The notes beneath the pieces were generated by a model. The model was not told the origin of the DNA, searched no databases, and saw nothing but the letters and a program-made list of their open reading frames with translations. A DNA stretch of 5,218 nt. Origin: Anaerolinea thermophila (lineage in GTDB: Bacteria > Chloroflexota > Anaerolineae > Anaerolineales > Villigracilaceae). The stretch is taken from assembly GCA_022729775.1 (NCBI GenBank), contig DZBA01000051.1, positions 8,746 to 13,963 on the forward strand, read 5' to 3'. The position numbers and the translations under genes were made by a program. Positions 1-5,205 of the stretch are shown piece by piece. The first letter of the stretch is position 1, and the number at the start of each line of letters is the position of its first letter.

Positions 1-39
1 ATGGCGGCGGCGGAAGCAGAGTTGGTGAAGAAGAGGTAA
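1..39 (+). CDS. Possible 3' end of an upstream protein gene (partial)
   Basis: Frame 1 is open from the first base and ends at TAA (37-39), encoding MAAAEAELVKKR. An Ala/Glu/Lys-rich tail like this is a plausible C-terminus for a protein that begins before the window. An inverted repeat starts at the next base (40), which fits a gene end. Frame 3 is also open until the TAG at 43-45, so the frame choice is not certain. The ATG at position 1 is probably an internal Met or chance. No function can be assigned. Confidence 0.35.
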   Translation: MAAAEAELVKKR

Positions 40-77
40 GTACATAGGTAGACACGTAGACATGTATACCTGTGTAC
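40..77. repeat. Inverted repeat: weak terminator or operator
   Basis: GTACATAGGTA (40-50) pairs with TACCTGTGTAC (67-77). Ten of the 11 pairs are Watson-Crick, and the remaining one is a U.G wobble in plus-strand RNA. The 16-nt loop can add three inner pairs (52-54 with 63-65). It begins right after a stop codon at 37-39, as a terminator would, but the stem is A/T-rich and only three T follow. It also overlaps a candidate -35 (57-62), so it could instead be a protein-binding dyad controlling the downstream hydrolase. Confidence 0.5.
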
Positions 78-85
78 TTTATATA
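57..85 (+). promoter_or_regulatory. Candidate sigma70-type promoter of the M20 hydrolase gene
   Basis: The -35 TAGACA (57-62) matches five of six consensus bases. A 17-nt spacer separates it from TATATA (80-85), which matches four of six. The predicted start of transcription is near 92, leaving a short leader with a Shine-Dalgarno at 110-113. The promoter lies inside or against the inverted repeat at 40-77, so factor binding there would be expected to affect it. A second TAGACA copy lies 8 bp upstream (49-54). Confidence 0.4.
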
Positions 86-109
86 CCCGCCTACATTCTA
101 CATCCCCAC

Positions 110-113
110 GGAG
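110..113 (+). promoter_or_regulatory. Ribosome binding site deciding the M20 hydrolase start
   Basis: GGAG lies 5 nt before the ATG at 119. The in-frame ATG at 62 has no Shine-Dalgarno, sits in the loop of the 40-77 inverted repeat, and would add 19 residues (MYTCVLYIP...) not expected in the family. The start at 119 is therefore preferred. Confidence 0.75.
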
Positions 114-118
114 AATAT

Positions 119-1276
119 ATGCTCAAACAAGCACACGCAATTTCAGAAGAAATCATCGAATGGCGAAGAGACTTTCATAAACATCCCGAAATCGGATTCG
201 ACACGCACCGCACGGCAAAAATCGTCGCGGATGAATTGGAGAAGATGGGGTATAGAGTCAAGCGCGGAGTGGGCAAGACCGGCGTTGTCGCGGATATCGG
301 CGAAGGCGGAAAACTCGTCGCCCTGCGCGCGGATATGGACGCGCTGCCGATCATCGAGCAGAACGAGCATGATTACGCCTCGCAAATTTCAGGCGCTATG
401 CACGCCTGCGGGCATGACACACATACCGCCATGCTTTTAGGCGCGGCGCAAATCTTTGCCAAAGAAAAACTCAACGGGCGGATTCGCCTGCTCTTCCAGC
501 CATCCGAAGAAACAACAGATGACGAAGGCAAAAGCGGCGCGATGTTGATGTACGACGAAGGCGCAGTCGAAGGCGCGGATTATGTCATCGCCCAACATGT
601 TGACCCATTTTTACCGGTGGGAACAATTGCCATCAGCGAAGGTCCATGCGGCGGCGGAGTCGATTCGTGGTTTGCGACCATCAAAGGCAAAGGCGGACAC
701 GGCGCATATCCGCAGACAACAATTGACCCCTATACTTTGCTCGCTCATGTTATCATGGGACTAAACAATATCGTCTCGCGCAAGGTCAATCCATTCGAGG
801 CGGCAGCTGTGAGCATTGGCTTGGTCAACGGCGGCGTCGCGGAAAACGTCATACCCGATTCAATTCAAATGAATGGCACGCTGCGCTTTACCTCGCTTGA
901 ATCGCAAAAGTTCCTGCGCGAAGAAATCAAGCGCGTGTTTGAAGTCACAAAGGTTTTCGGCGGCGACTACGAATTGAAGTTTGTTTTTGGCGGAATGCCG
1001 CTCATCAACGACGCGCATGTCGCAAAGGTCATCGCGGAAGTCGGCGCGGATTTGCTCGGCGCGGACAAAGTCCACCCGATGGAAAAAACGCTCGGCGCGG
1101 AAGATTTTCCCGAATTCTTGAAGAACGCCCCGGGCGCCATGTTCTTGCTTGGGACGCGCATCGAAGATCGCCCGATGTATGAATTACATCACCCCAAATT
1201 CGATATTGACGAGCGCGCGCTGCCCATCGGCACGGCGGTCATTGTTGAAACTGCTTTGAGGTTTTTGAAATCATAA
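119..1276 (+). CDS. M20D family metal-dependent amidohydrolase
   Basis: This 385-aa cytoplasmic protein has the usual M20D length (about 380-400) and no signal peptide. The family hydrolyses amide bonds of N-acyl amino acids and related compounds (hippurate, N-acetyl-amino acids, N-acetyl-diaminopimelate, IAA conjugates) using a di-metal centre. Visible in order: DFHKHPE at 18-24; RADMDALP at 70-77; HACGHDTHTAM at 95-105, supplying C97 and H99; FQPSEE at 126-131 with the catalytic/metal Glu pair E130-E131; QH at 159-160; GGHGAYP at 192-198 in the dimerisation (lid) domain; LGAEDF at 325-330; and LHHPKFDID at 356-364 with the last metal His. Cys in the HACGHD motif is typical of M20D and separates it from DapE/ArgE-type M20A. 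All expected metal ligands are present, so it should be active. Substrate cannot be told from sequence, and no neighbour points to one. It appears monocistronic, with a hairpin just after its stop. Confidence 0.93.
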   Translation: MLKQAHAISEEIIEWRRDFHKHPEIGFDTHRTAKIVADELEKMGYRVKRGVGKTGVVADIGEGGKLVALRADMDALPIIEQNEHDYASQISGAMHACGHDTHTAMLLGAAQIFAKEKLNGRIRLLFQPSEETTDDEGKSGAMLMYDEGAVEGADYVIAQHVDPFLPVGTIAISEGPCGGGVDSWFATIKGKGGHGAYPQTTIDPYTLLAHVIMGLNNIVSRKVNPFEAAAVSIGLVNGGVAENVIPDSIQMNGTLRFTSLESQKFLREEIKRVFEVTKVFGGDYELKFVFGGMPLINDAHVAKVIAEVGADLLGADKVHPMEKTLGAEDFPEFLKNAPGAMFLLGTRIEDRPMYELHHPKFDIDERALPIGTAVIVETALRFLKS

Positions 1277-1280
1277 TACC

Positions 1281-1344
1281 AAACCTGACAGGTCTCACGC
1301 AAAGACTTAAGTTTGTTAGTCACCTAGAAAGACCTGTCAGGTTT
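1281..1344. repeat. Perfect 15-bp inverted repeat with T-run; probable terminator or dispersed palindromic repeat
   Basis: The left arm AAACCTGACAGGTCT (1281-1295) and right arm AGACCTGTCAGGTTT (1330-1344) are exact reverse complements around a 34-nt spacer. Each arm also holds the hyphenated palindrome ACCTG-N-CAGGT. The plus-strand right arm runs into five T (1342-1346), so it could terminate transcription of the upstream hydrolase gene, whose stop is only 4 nt before the left arm. The loop is longer than in standard intrinsic terminators. The loop also holds the palindrome ACTTAAGT (1305-1312). The arm structure resembles a dispersed intergenic palindrome, but copy number cannot be seen here. 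Confidence 0.7.
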
Positions 1345-1354
1345 TTAAAATTTT

Positions 1355-1358
1355 GGAG
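1355..1358 (+). promoter_or_regulatory. Ribosome binding site deciding the methyltransferase start
   Basis: GGAG lies 6 nt before the ATG at 1365. An upstream in-frame TTG at 1353 overlaps this Shine-Dalgarno and would add only four residues, so it is rejected as the start. Confidence 0.8.
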
Positions 1359-1364
1359 AAAAAT

Positions 1365-2234
1365 ATGCACACTATACTCAAGTCAAACAGCAAGGAAGTT
1401 GTCATCGGAATTGATAAGCCGTTCATCATGATTGGCGAAAAAATCAATCCGACGGGTCTAAAAAAATTGGGGCAGGCGCTCGTGGATAAAGACATGGAAT
1501 ATGTCAAATATCTCGCCAAGCGCCAGGTGGATTGGGGCGCGGATGTCCTCGACATCAATGTCGGTCACCCGCAAATTGATGAAGCCGCAATCATTCCGAT
1601 GGTCGTCGAAGCGGTCAAGTCAGTGGTGGATGTTCCGCTGTGCATTGACTCAAACGACCCGAAGATTCTCGAAGCGGGACTCAACGCCGCGCCGGGCAAA
1701 CCGTTGGTGAACTCGGTCAACGGTGAAGAGAAGCAACTGGCGACAGTTCTCCCCATCGTCAAGGCAAGAGGCGCGGCAGTCATCGGCTTGACCATCGGCG
1801 ATGATGGTATCCCCGCAACGCCGGAACTGCGCCTTGCGGCTGCCGCGAAAATTATCGAACGCGCGGCAAAAATTGGCATCCCGATTGAAGACATCGTCAT
1901 AGACCCGCTGGTGATGACCGTCGGTCACGACTCGAATGCCGCGACGATCACCATCAAGACCATCGAACTGCTGGTCAAAGAATTTGGCGTAAACATCAAC
2001 CTCGGCGCGAGCAACGTCTCGTTTGGTCTGCCTGATAGACATTCGGTCAACGCGGCAATGCTGTCGCTGGCGATGAAAGCAGGCACAACCTGTTCCATCA
2101 CTGACCCCATCAAACTGGGAAGTTCCATCCGCGCAACAGATTTGCTGTTGGGCAAGGACGCAAACTCCATGCGGTATCTCAAATACTTCCGCGCAACAGA
2201 AAAATTACGCGCAGCCGAAGCGGCGGCAAAATAA
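1365..2234 (+). CDS. Methyltetrahydrofolate:corrinoid protein methyltransferase (AcsE/MtgA/MetH-pterin type)
   Basis: This 289-aa protein has the pterin-binding TIM-barrel fold shared with dihydropteroate synthase. The family moves a methyl group between 5-methyltetrahydrofolate and the cobalt of a corrinoid protein (AcsE in the Wood-Ljungdahl pathway, MtgA in methylamine/betaine use) or acts as the folate domain of methionine synthase. Motifs in order: IGEKINPTG at 23-31; GADVLDINVGHPQIDE at 58-73; PLCIDS at 91-96; VNSVNGEE at 115-122; IGLTIGDDGIP at 140-150; DIVIDPLVMT at 176-185; LGASNVSFGLPDR at 213-225. By alignment from memory with acetogen AcsE, D95, N116, D180 and N217 match the folate-binding and catalytic Asp/Asn residues. 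It has only the methyltransferase domain: no cobalamin domain, homocysteine domain or activation domain. No corrinoid protein, acs or mtt gene adjoins it. The start is supported by GGAG at 1355. A strong terminator follows, so it is probably monocistronic at its 3' side. Which corrinoid partner it uses is unknown. Confidence 0.9.
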   Translation: MHTILKSNSKEVVIGIDKPFIMIGEKINPTGLKKLGQALVDKDMEYVKYLAKRQVDWGADVLDINVGHPQIDEAAIIPMVVEAVKSVVDVPLCIDSNDPKILEAGLNAAPGKPLVNSVNGEEKQLATVLPIVKARGAAVIGLTIGDDGIPATPELRLAAAAKIIERAAKIGIPIEDIVIDPLVMTVGHDSNAATITIKTIELLVKEFGVNINLGASNVSFGLPDRHSVNAAMLSLAMKAGTTCSITDPIKLGSSIRATDLLLGKDANSMRYLKYFRATEKLRAAEAAAK

Positions 2235-2241
2235 CAAACCT

Positions 2242-2278
2242 AACTTCGAGATTGGAATACAATCTCGAAGTTTTTTTT
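2242..2278 (+). terminator. Strong intrinsic terminator of the methyltransferase gene
   Basis: A perfect 13-bp stem (2242-2254 with 2260-2272) closes a 5-nt loop (GAATA). The T-run spans 2271-2278, with six T after the stem. It begins 7 nt after the stop codon. In the opposite direction the stem is followed by GGTTTGTT, a poor U-tract, so it acts mainly on the plus strand. Confidence 0.93.
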
Positions 2279-2306
2279 GACAAAGGAAACGCGCGCAAAA
2301 TATAAG
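2277..2306 (+). promoter_or_regulatory. Near-consensus sigma70 promoter for the diguanylate cyclase gene
   Basis: A perfect -35 TTGACA (2277-2282), an 18-nt spacer and TATAAG (2301-2306, five of six) make this the best-scoring promoter before the cyclase gene. The first two bases of the -35 are the last two T of the preceding terminator. Transcription would start near 2313 and give a leader of about 55 nt. Confidence 0.65.
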
Positions 2307-2326
2307 ACGCTCCGCAACAAATTTAT

Positions 2327-2338
2327 TTCAAATTTGAA
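2327..2338. repeat. 12-bp perfect palindrome in the cyclase leader
   Basis: TTCAAATTTGAA is its own reverse complement. It lies between the two candidate promoters and overlaps the -35 of the proximal one (2334-2339), a typical place for a dimeric repressor site. It is A/T-rich, so chance occurrence is possible. Confidence 0.4.
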
Positions 2339-2362
2339 TTTAACTGCGCGACCTGATAAACT
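2334..2362 (+). promoter_or_regulatory. Candidate proximal promoter giving a leaderless cyclase mRNA
   Basis: TTGAAT (2334-2339, four of six), a 17-nt spacer and TAAACT (2357-2362, four of six) are preceded by an extended -10 TG at 2354-2355. Transcription would start about 7 nt downstream, at the GTG itself (2369). That would explain why no Shine-Dalgarno is visible before the start. It is weaker than the promoter at 2277-2306. Confidence 0.35.
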
Positions 2363-2368
2363 AATCTT

Positions 2369-3703
2369 GTGAAAGCATTTTTCTGGTTGAAACCTTCGCT
2401 TGCTCGAGGAATTGGAATCCGCATGGGATTTCTTGCGGTTATTTCGATTTTGCTTTTAAACTACCAATATACAGAACGGGAGCGCGACTACTCGCAACAG
2501 GATTTATCCAAGCAGGCAGAGATTGTGCTGAAAACCACCGCGATTGCCATGCGCGACGAACTCTACAGCCTAAAAATTGACGAGTTACGCGACCTTGCCA
2601 ACAAAATTGACGAAAACGACGAAATAACCCTGTTCATTGTTTACGATAAAAATGGCAAAATGCTGGTTGATTCGAGAACATCCGGGTGGATATTCACCCA
2701 AACAGTAGATGTACTGGGAAAAGACCTTGTATCGCTCTCAGTAAATGAAACCTATTACGAATGGCTGCCCTCCCAGTTAATTGCCGGGCAATCTGTAAGA
2801 ATTGGGAGCAAAGTCATTGGCGCAATTGCCATTGGTTTTTCGACAAAACCTTTGGAGCGAAAAATCAACGACATCACCAGTCAGGGCTTCATACTGGCTA
2901 CGATATTTATCTTTATCGGGGCAATGTTTACCTTCGGCATGGCGCGGCGACTCACCGCCCCGCTAAGCGACCTGGCAAATGTAGCATCTGAAATGGAAAA
3001 GGGGAATTTGAACGTCCGCGCGAATCCCAGTAAAACACACGACGAAATTGGGCAGCTTTCCATCGCTTTCAACCAAATGGCGGATGCAATTCAAGAGCGC
3101 GAAAAAGCGCTGCGCGACCAGGCTGATGGGCTGGAAAAAACCGTCAACGAGCGTACTTCAGAGATCAAAGAGCAGGCGCGGATATTGGAAGAAATGGCAA
3201 TCACAGACCCGCTCACCCATGCGTACAACCGCCGCCAATTTTATAAGATAGCAGAAATCGAAATGAAACTCGCGCGGAAAAATAATCACCCGCTTTCCGT
3301 AATCGTAATAGATGCGGATCATTTCAAACTCATCAATGACACCTACGGACACCACGCGGGAGACCTGGCGCTCATCAAACTTGCCGAGACCTGCCAAAAC
3401 GCAATACGAGATACAGACGTCTTTGCCCGTTATGGCGGCGAAGAATTTGTCGTATTGATGCCCAACACAGATGCGCTGGCAGCCAATCAAATTGCGGAAA
3501 GGATTCGCAAAAGGGTGGAAGAAGAAAGCGTAGAATCAGAAGAAAAAATCGTCCGCTTCACCATCAGTCTCGGCGTTTCGACATTCCAGACTTCAAAACA
3601 ACCCACCTTCGACTCGCTGCTCACACAGGCAGACAAAGCGCTATACAACTCAAAAAAGTCCGGCAGAAACCGGGTGACTCACTGGGAAGAAGAAACCCCA
3701 TAA
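2369..3703 (+). CDS. Membrane-bound HAMP-GGDEF diguanylate cyclase
   Basis: This 444-aa inner-membrane sensor should make cyclic di-GMP from two GTP. Architecture: basic N-terminus (K2, K8, R13, R18); TM1 at about 19-32; extracytoplasmic sensor at about 33-171; TM2 at about 172-191; HAMP at about 192-244; coiled-coil linker at about 240-277; GGDEF domain at about 278-440. The active-site loop is GGEEF (356-360), a catalytically competent variant. The inhibitory I-site RDTD (347-350) sits exactly five residues before it, implying product inhibition. Other family motifs are DADHFKLINDTYGH (315-328), SLGVS (400-404) and ADKALYNSKKSGRN (421-434). The usual DPLTGLxNRR reads DPLTHAYNRR (280-289). 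The sensor is about 140 residues, Cache-like in size and position, with no ligand motif I recognise. No phosphodiesterase (EAL) domain is present. The GTG start has no Shine-Dalgarno. An ATG at 2423 would start almost at TM1 and lose the positive N-terminus, so GTG is preferred, with moderate certainty. Confidence 0.93.
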   Translation: MKAFFWLKPSLARGIGIRMGFLAVISILLLNYQYTERERDYSQQDLSKQAEIVLKTTAIAMRDELYSLKIDELRDLANKIDENDEITLFIVYDKNGKMLVDSRTSGWIFTQTVDVLGKDLVSLSVNETYYEWLPSQLIAGQSVRIGSKVIGAIAIGFSTKPLERKINDITSQGFILATIFIFIGAMFTFGMARRLTAPLSDLANVASEMEKGNLNVRANPSKTHDEIGQLSIAFNQMADAIQEREKALRDQADGLEKTVNERTSEIKEQARILEEMAITDPLTHAYNRRQFYKIAEIEMKLARKNNHPLSVIVIDADHFKLINDTYGHHAGDLALIKLAETCQNAIRDTDVFARYGGEEFVVLMPNTDALAANQIAERIRKRVEEESVESEEKIVRFTISLGVSTFQTSKQPTFDSLLTQADKALYNSKKSGRNRVTHWEEETP

Positions 3704-3734
3704 AAAAAACGACCTCCCGTTTTGGGAGATCGTT
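3702..3734 (-). terminator. Intrinsic terminator of hisS/tRNA-His, overlapping the cyclase stop codon
   Basis: On the minus strand an 11-bp stem (3734-3724 with 3718-3708) closes a 5-nt loop (AAAAC) and is followed by eight T (3709-3702). One pair is a U.G wobble in this direction. In plus-strand RNA the same position is a C.A mismatch and the tail is only TTT, so the element is directional toward the minus strand. Its T-tract shares bases with the TAA (3701-3703) of the convergent cyclase gene. Confidence 0.85.
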
Positions 3735-3736
3735 TG

Positions 3737-3809
3737 GGAGCCTGATGGGTTTCGAACCCACAACATCCACATCCACAGTGTGGCGCTCTGCCATTGAGCT
3801 ACAGGCTCC
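3737..3809 (-). tRNA. tRNA-His (anticodon GTG)
   Basis: The full cloverleaf can be drawn. The acceptor stem GAGCCTG/CAGGCTC is perfect. The D arm is GCTC-AATGGCA-GAGC and the anticodon arm is CCACA-CTGTGGA-TGTGG, with T33 and GTG at 34-36 (genomic 3774-3776). The variable loop is ATGTT, and the T arm GTGGG-TTCGAAA-CCCAT has one G.U pair. An extra encoded G at -1 (3809) faces C73 (3737), the identity pair recognised by bacterial HisRS. The bases after C73 are CAA, so CCA is not encoded and must be added enzymatically. It lies 32 bp after hisS in the same orientation. Confidence 0.97.
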
Positions 3810-3826
3810 ATATTAAGAGCGAAAAG

Positions 3827-3855
3827 ATTATATCACCAAAATTACAGGCTCGCAA
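3827..3855 (-). promoter_or_regulatory. Internal promoter for tRNA-His at the end of hisS
   Basis: Read on the minus strand: TTGCGA (3855-3850, four of six), a 17-nt spacer, and TATAAT (3832-3827, perfect) preceded by an extended -10 TGA (3835-3833). Transcription would start near 3820, about 11 nt before the tRNA 5' end. The -35 lies in the last codons of hisS, and the stop codon (3844-3842) is within the spacer. Confidence 0.7.
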
Positions 3856-5119
3856 GTATTTTTTGGATGACTTCCAGCGCGGATTCTCGCGCAACGACGG
3901 ACTGTTCTCCGTTTGCCAGATTTTTCACTGCCACCCGATTCTGCGCGACTTCATCCGGTCCCAAAGTGACAGCCACGCGCGCCTTCATCTTATCTGCAAA
4001 TTTGAACTGCTTTTGAAGTTTGGCGGGTTCGGGGTAGCACAACACATTCAAACCGCCGCGCCGCAGTTCTGAAGCAAAGGCAAATGACTCGCGCTGCAAG
4101 CTTGCGTCAAAAATGGTGACAAAGACGGGCGCGGGACTTGGGATGAATTCGGGGAGAAGTCCATTTTCCTGCAAGACAATTCCCATGACGACATCGCCCA
4201 TTGCAAATCCAACGCCGGAAAGCGGCTGACCGCCAACGTCCGCAAGCAGGTTATCGTAACGCCCACCGCCCAAAATTGCGCGCTTGACCGAACCGCTCGT
4301 CTCGAAGGCTTCAAAGACCGTGCCGGTATAATACAAAAGTCCGCGCATAATATTCGGGTCGAATTTGACATACTCGCTCACGCCAAGCGCTTCGAGCGCG
4401 GAGAATAAGCGCGTAAGTTCATCGCTTTTCTTCCACAAATCAAAATTACCAAGAATATCTTTCAAACCATCGAGCTGCGCCTGCATCAATCCAAGTTCAA
4501 GCGCGTACTCGTCCCATTTTTTTACTTCCATTTTGGAACGGCGGTCTACAAGGTTCGAGACATCCAAACGCTTTTCGGCGGGGATGTTTAGCGCGTCGAA
4601 TTCAGAATCCATCAAGCGGCGATTGTTGACAAAGATAGAGGCTTTATCGGGCGTAAGCCCCACCCCACGCAGAAAAGCCGCCGCGACAGCAAGAAGTTCC
4701 GCGTCTGCTTCGGGAGAATCAACACCGAACATATCCACGTTCCACTGAAAAAATTCGCGCGAGCGTCCCTTCTGCGGTTGCTCATATCTCCAAAACGGAC
4801 CAAAAGACCACCAGCGCGCGGGGAAGGTCAGCTCTCCCTGTTTTGCCGCAATCATGCGCGCAAGACTCGGTGTGAGTTCCGGGCGCAATGTAACAAAATC
4901 GCCACTGCGATCCTGAAAGGTGAATGATTGCTTCTTGACTAATTCTTCGCCGGACTTTGCCGCGTATAAATCAATCGCCTCGATAAAGGGACCGTCATAT
5001 TCCTGATAACCAAAAGCCTGTGCCGCCGCGCGAACTTTGCCGTAAATGTAATTTCGCAAAGCCATTTGCTCTGGATAAAATTCTCTTGTGCCTTTTACGC
5101 TTTGAATTTTGTTTGCCAT
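3842..5119 (-). CDS. hisS: Histidyl-tRNA synthetase
   Basis: This 425-aa class II synthetase is of usual length for bacterial HisRS and charges tRNA-His in the cytoplasm. Visible: VKGTREFYPE at 8-17; LRPELTPSLARM at 78-89; motif 2 FWRYEQPQKGRSREFFQ at 109-125 with R111, E113, R121 and Q125; histidine signature RGLLYYTGTVFEAF at 259-272; GGGRYDNL at 284-291; motif 3 GVGFAMGDV at 302-310; and a C-terminal anticodon-binding domain at about 330-425, including KLQKQFKFADK at 367-377. That last domain rules out the paralogue HisZ, which lacks it. Two positions are unusual against E. coli-type enzymes: L262 replaces the Asp of RGLDYY, and GDVV replaces GLER in motif 3. The ATG is preceded by GGAG (5128-5125) at 5 nt. 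Its cognate tRNA-His follows directly and shares its terminator. Confidence 0.95.
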   Translation of the reverse strand: MANKIQSVKGTREFYPEQMALRNYIYGKVRAAAQAFGYQEYDGPFIEAIDLYAAKSGEELVKKQSFTFQDRSGDFVTLRPELTPSLARMIAAKQGELTFPARWWSFGPFWRYEQPQKGRSREFFQWNVDMFGVDSPEADAELLAVAAAFLRGVGLTPDKASIFVNNRRLMDSEFDALNIPAEKRLDVSNLVDRRSKMEVKKWDEYALELGLMQAQLDGLKDILGNFDLWKKSDELTRLFSALEALGVSEYVKFDPNIMRGLLYYTGTVFEAFETSGSVKRAILGGGRYDNLLADVGGQPLSGVGFAMGDVVMGIVLQENGLLPEFIPSPAPVFVTIFDASLQRESFAFASELRRGGLNVLCYPEPAKLQKQFKFADKMKARVAVTLGPDEVAQNRVAVKNLANGEQSVVARESALEVIQKILASL

Positions 5120-5124
5120 TTTTG

Positions 5125-5128
5125 CTCC
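5125..5128 (-). promoter_or_regulatory. Ribosome binding site of hisS
   Basis: On the minus strand GGAG is followed by CAAAA and then the ATG at 5119. This fixes the hisS start, which also gives the family-typical N-terminus. Confidence 0.75.
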
Positions 5129-5137
5129 AATCGCTGG

Positions 5138-5146
5138 ATTTTATCA
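5138..5146 (-). promoter_or_regulatory. Candidate extended -10 of the hisS promoter
   Basis: On the minus strand TGATAAAAT contains the extended TG and TAAAAT (five of six). A weak -35, TTGGTG (5167-5162, three of six), lies 18 nt upstream. Transcription would begin near 5131, leaving a leader of about 12 nt that just contains the Shine-Dalgarno. There is no room for an attenuator or T-box downstream of it. Confidence 0.4.
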
Positions 5147-5196
5147 TGAGTTCAAGCCCGCCACCAAAATTCAAGTGATGAATTATGAAGCGCGTT

Positions 5197-5205
5197 TGGT
5201 ATAAT
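5197..5205 (+). promoter_or_regulatory. Extended -10 promoter firing rightward out of the window
   Basis: TGGTATAAT contains a perfect -10 (5200-5205) with the extended TG motif. No good -35 is seen 16-18 nt upstream, which extended -10 promoters tolerate. The predicted start is near 5212, so it probably serves a gene beyond the right edge, divergent from hisS. Confidence 0.55.

Noticed and set aside
62..118. Longer N-terminus of the M20 hydrolase from ATG 62
   Set aside because: No ribosome binding site; the ATG sits inside the 40-77 inverted repeat, and the extra residues do not resemble the family. GGAG at 110-113 supports 119.
1353..1364. TTG start for the methyltransferase
   Set aside because: The TTG overlaps the Shine-Dalgarno (GGAG 1355-1358) of the much better ATG at 1365.
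2128..2200. 13-bp direct repeat TCCGCGCAACAGA exactly 60 bp apart in the methyltransferase gene
   Set aside because: Both copies encode an Arg-Ala-Thr tripeptide within conserved coding sequence; probably chance from codon bias.
3734..3737. Encoded CCA tail on tRNA-His
   Set aside because: After C73 the bases are CAA; CCA appears only if shifted by one, which would break the G-1:C73 pairing.
3794..4072. 92-aa plus-strand reading frame across the tRNA edge and hisS 3' end
   Set aside because: It overlaps a clear tRNA and the anticodon-binding domain of HisRS on the other strand; no recognisable protein.
4365..4748. 127-aa plus-strand reading frame opposite hisS
   Set aside because: Ser/Arg-rich antisense shadow of a strongly supported synthetase gene, with no independent evidence.
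3842..5119. HisZ (ATP-phosphoribosyltransferase regulatory subunit) instead of HisRS
   Set aside because: The full C-terminal anticodon-binding domain and motif 2 Arg/Glu residues are present, and the neighbour is tRNA-His.
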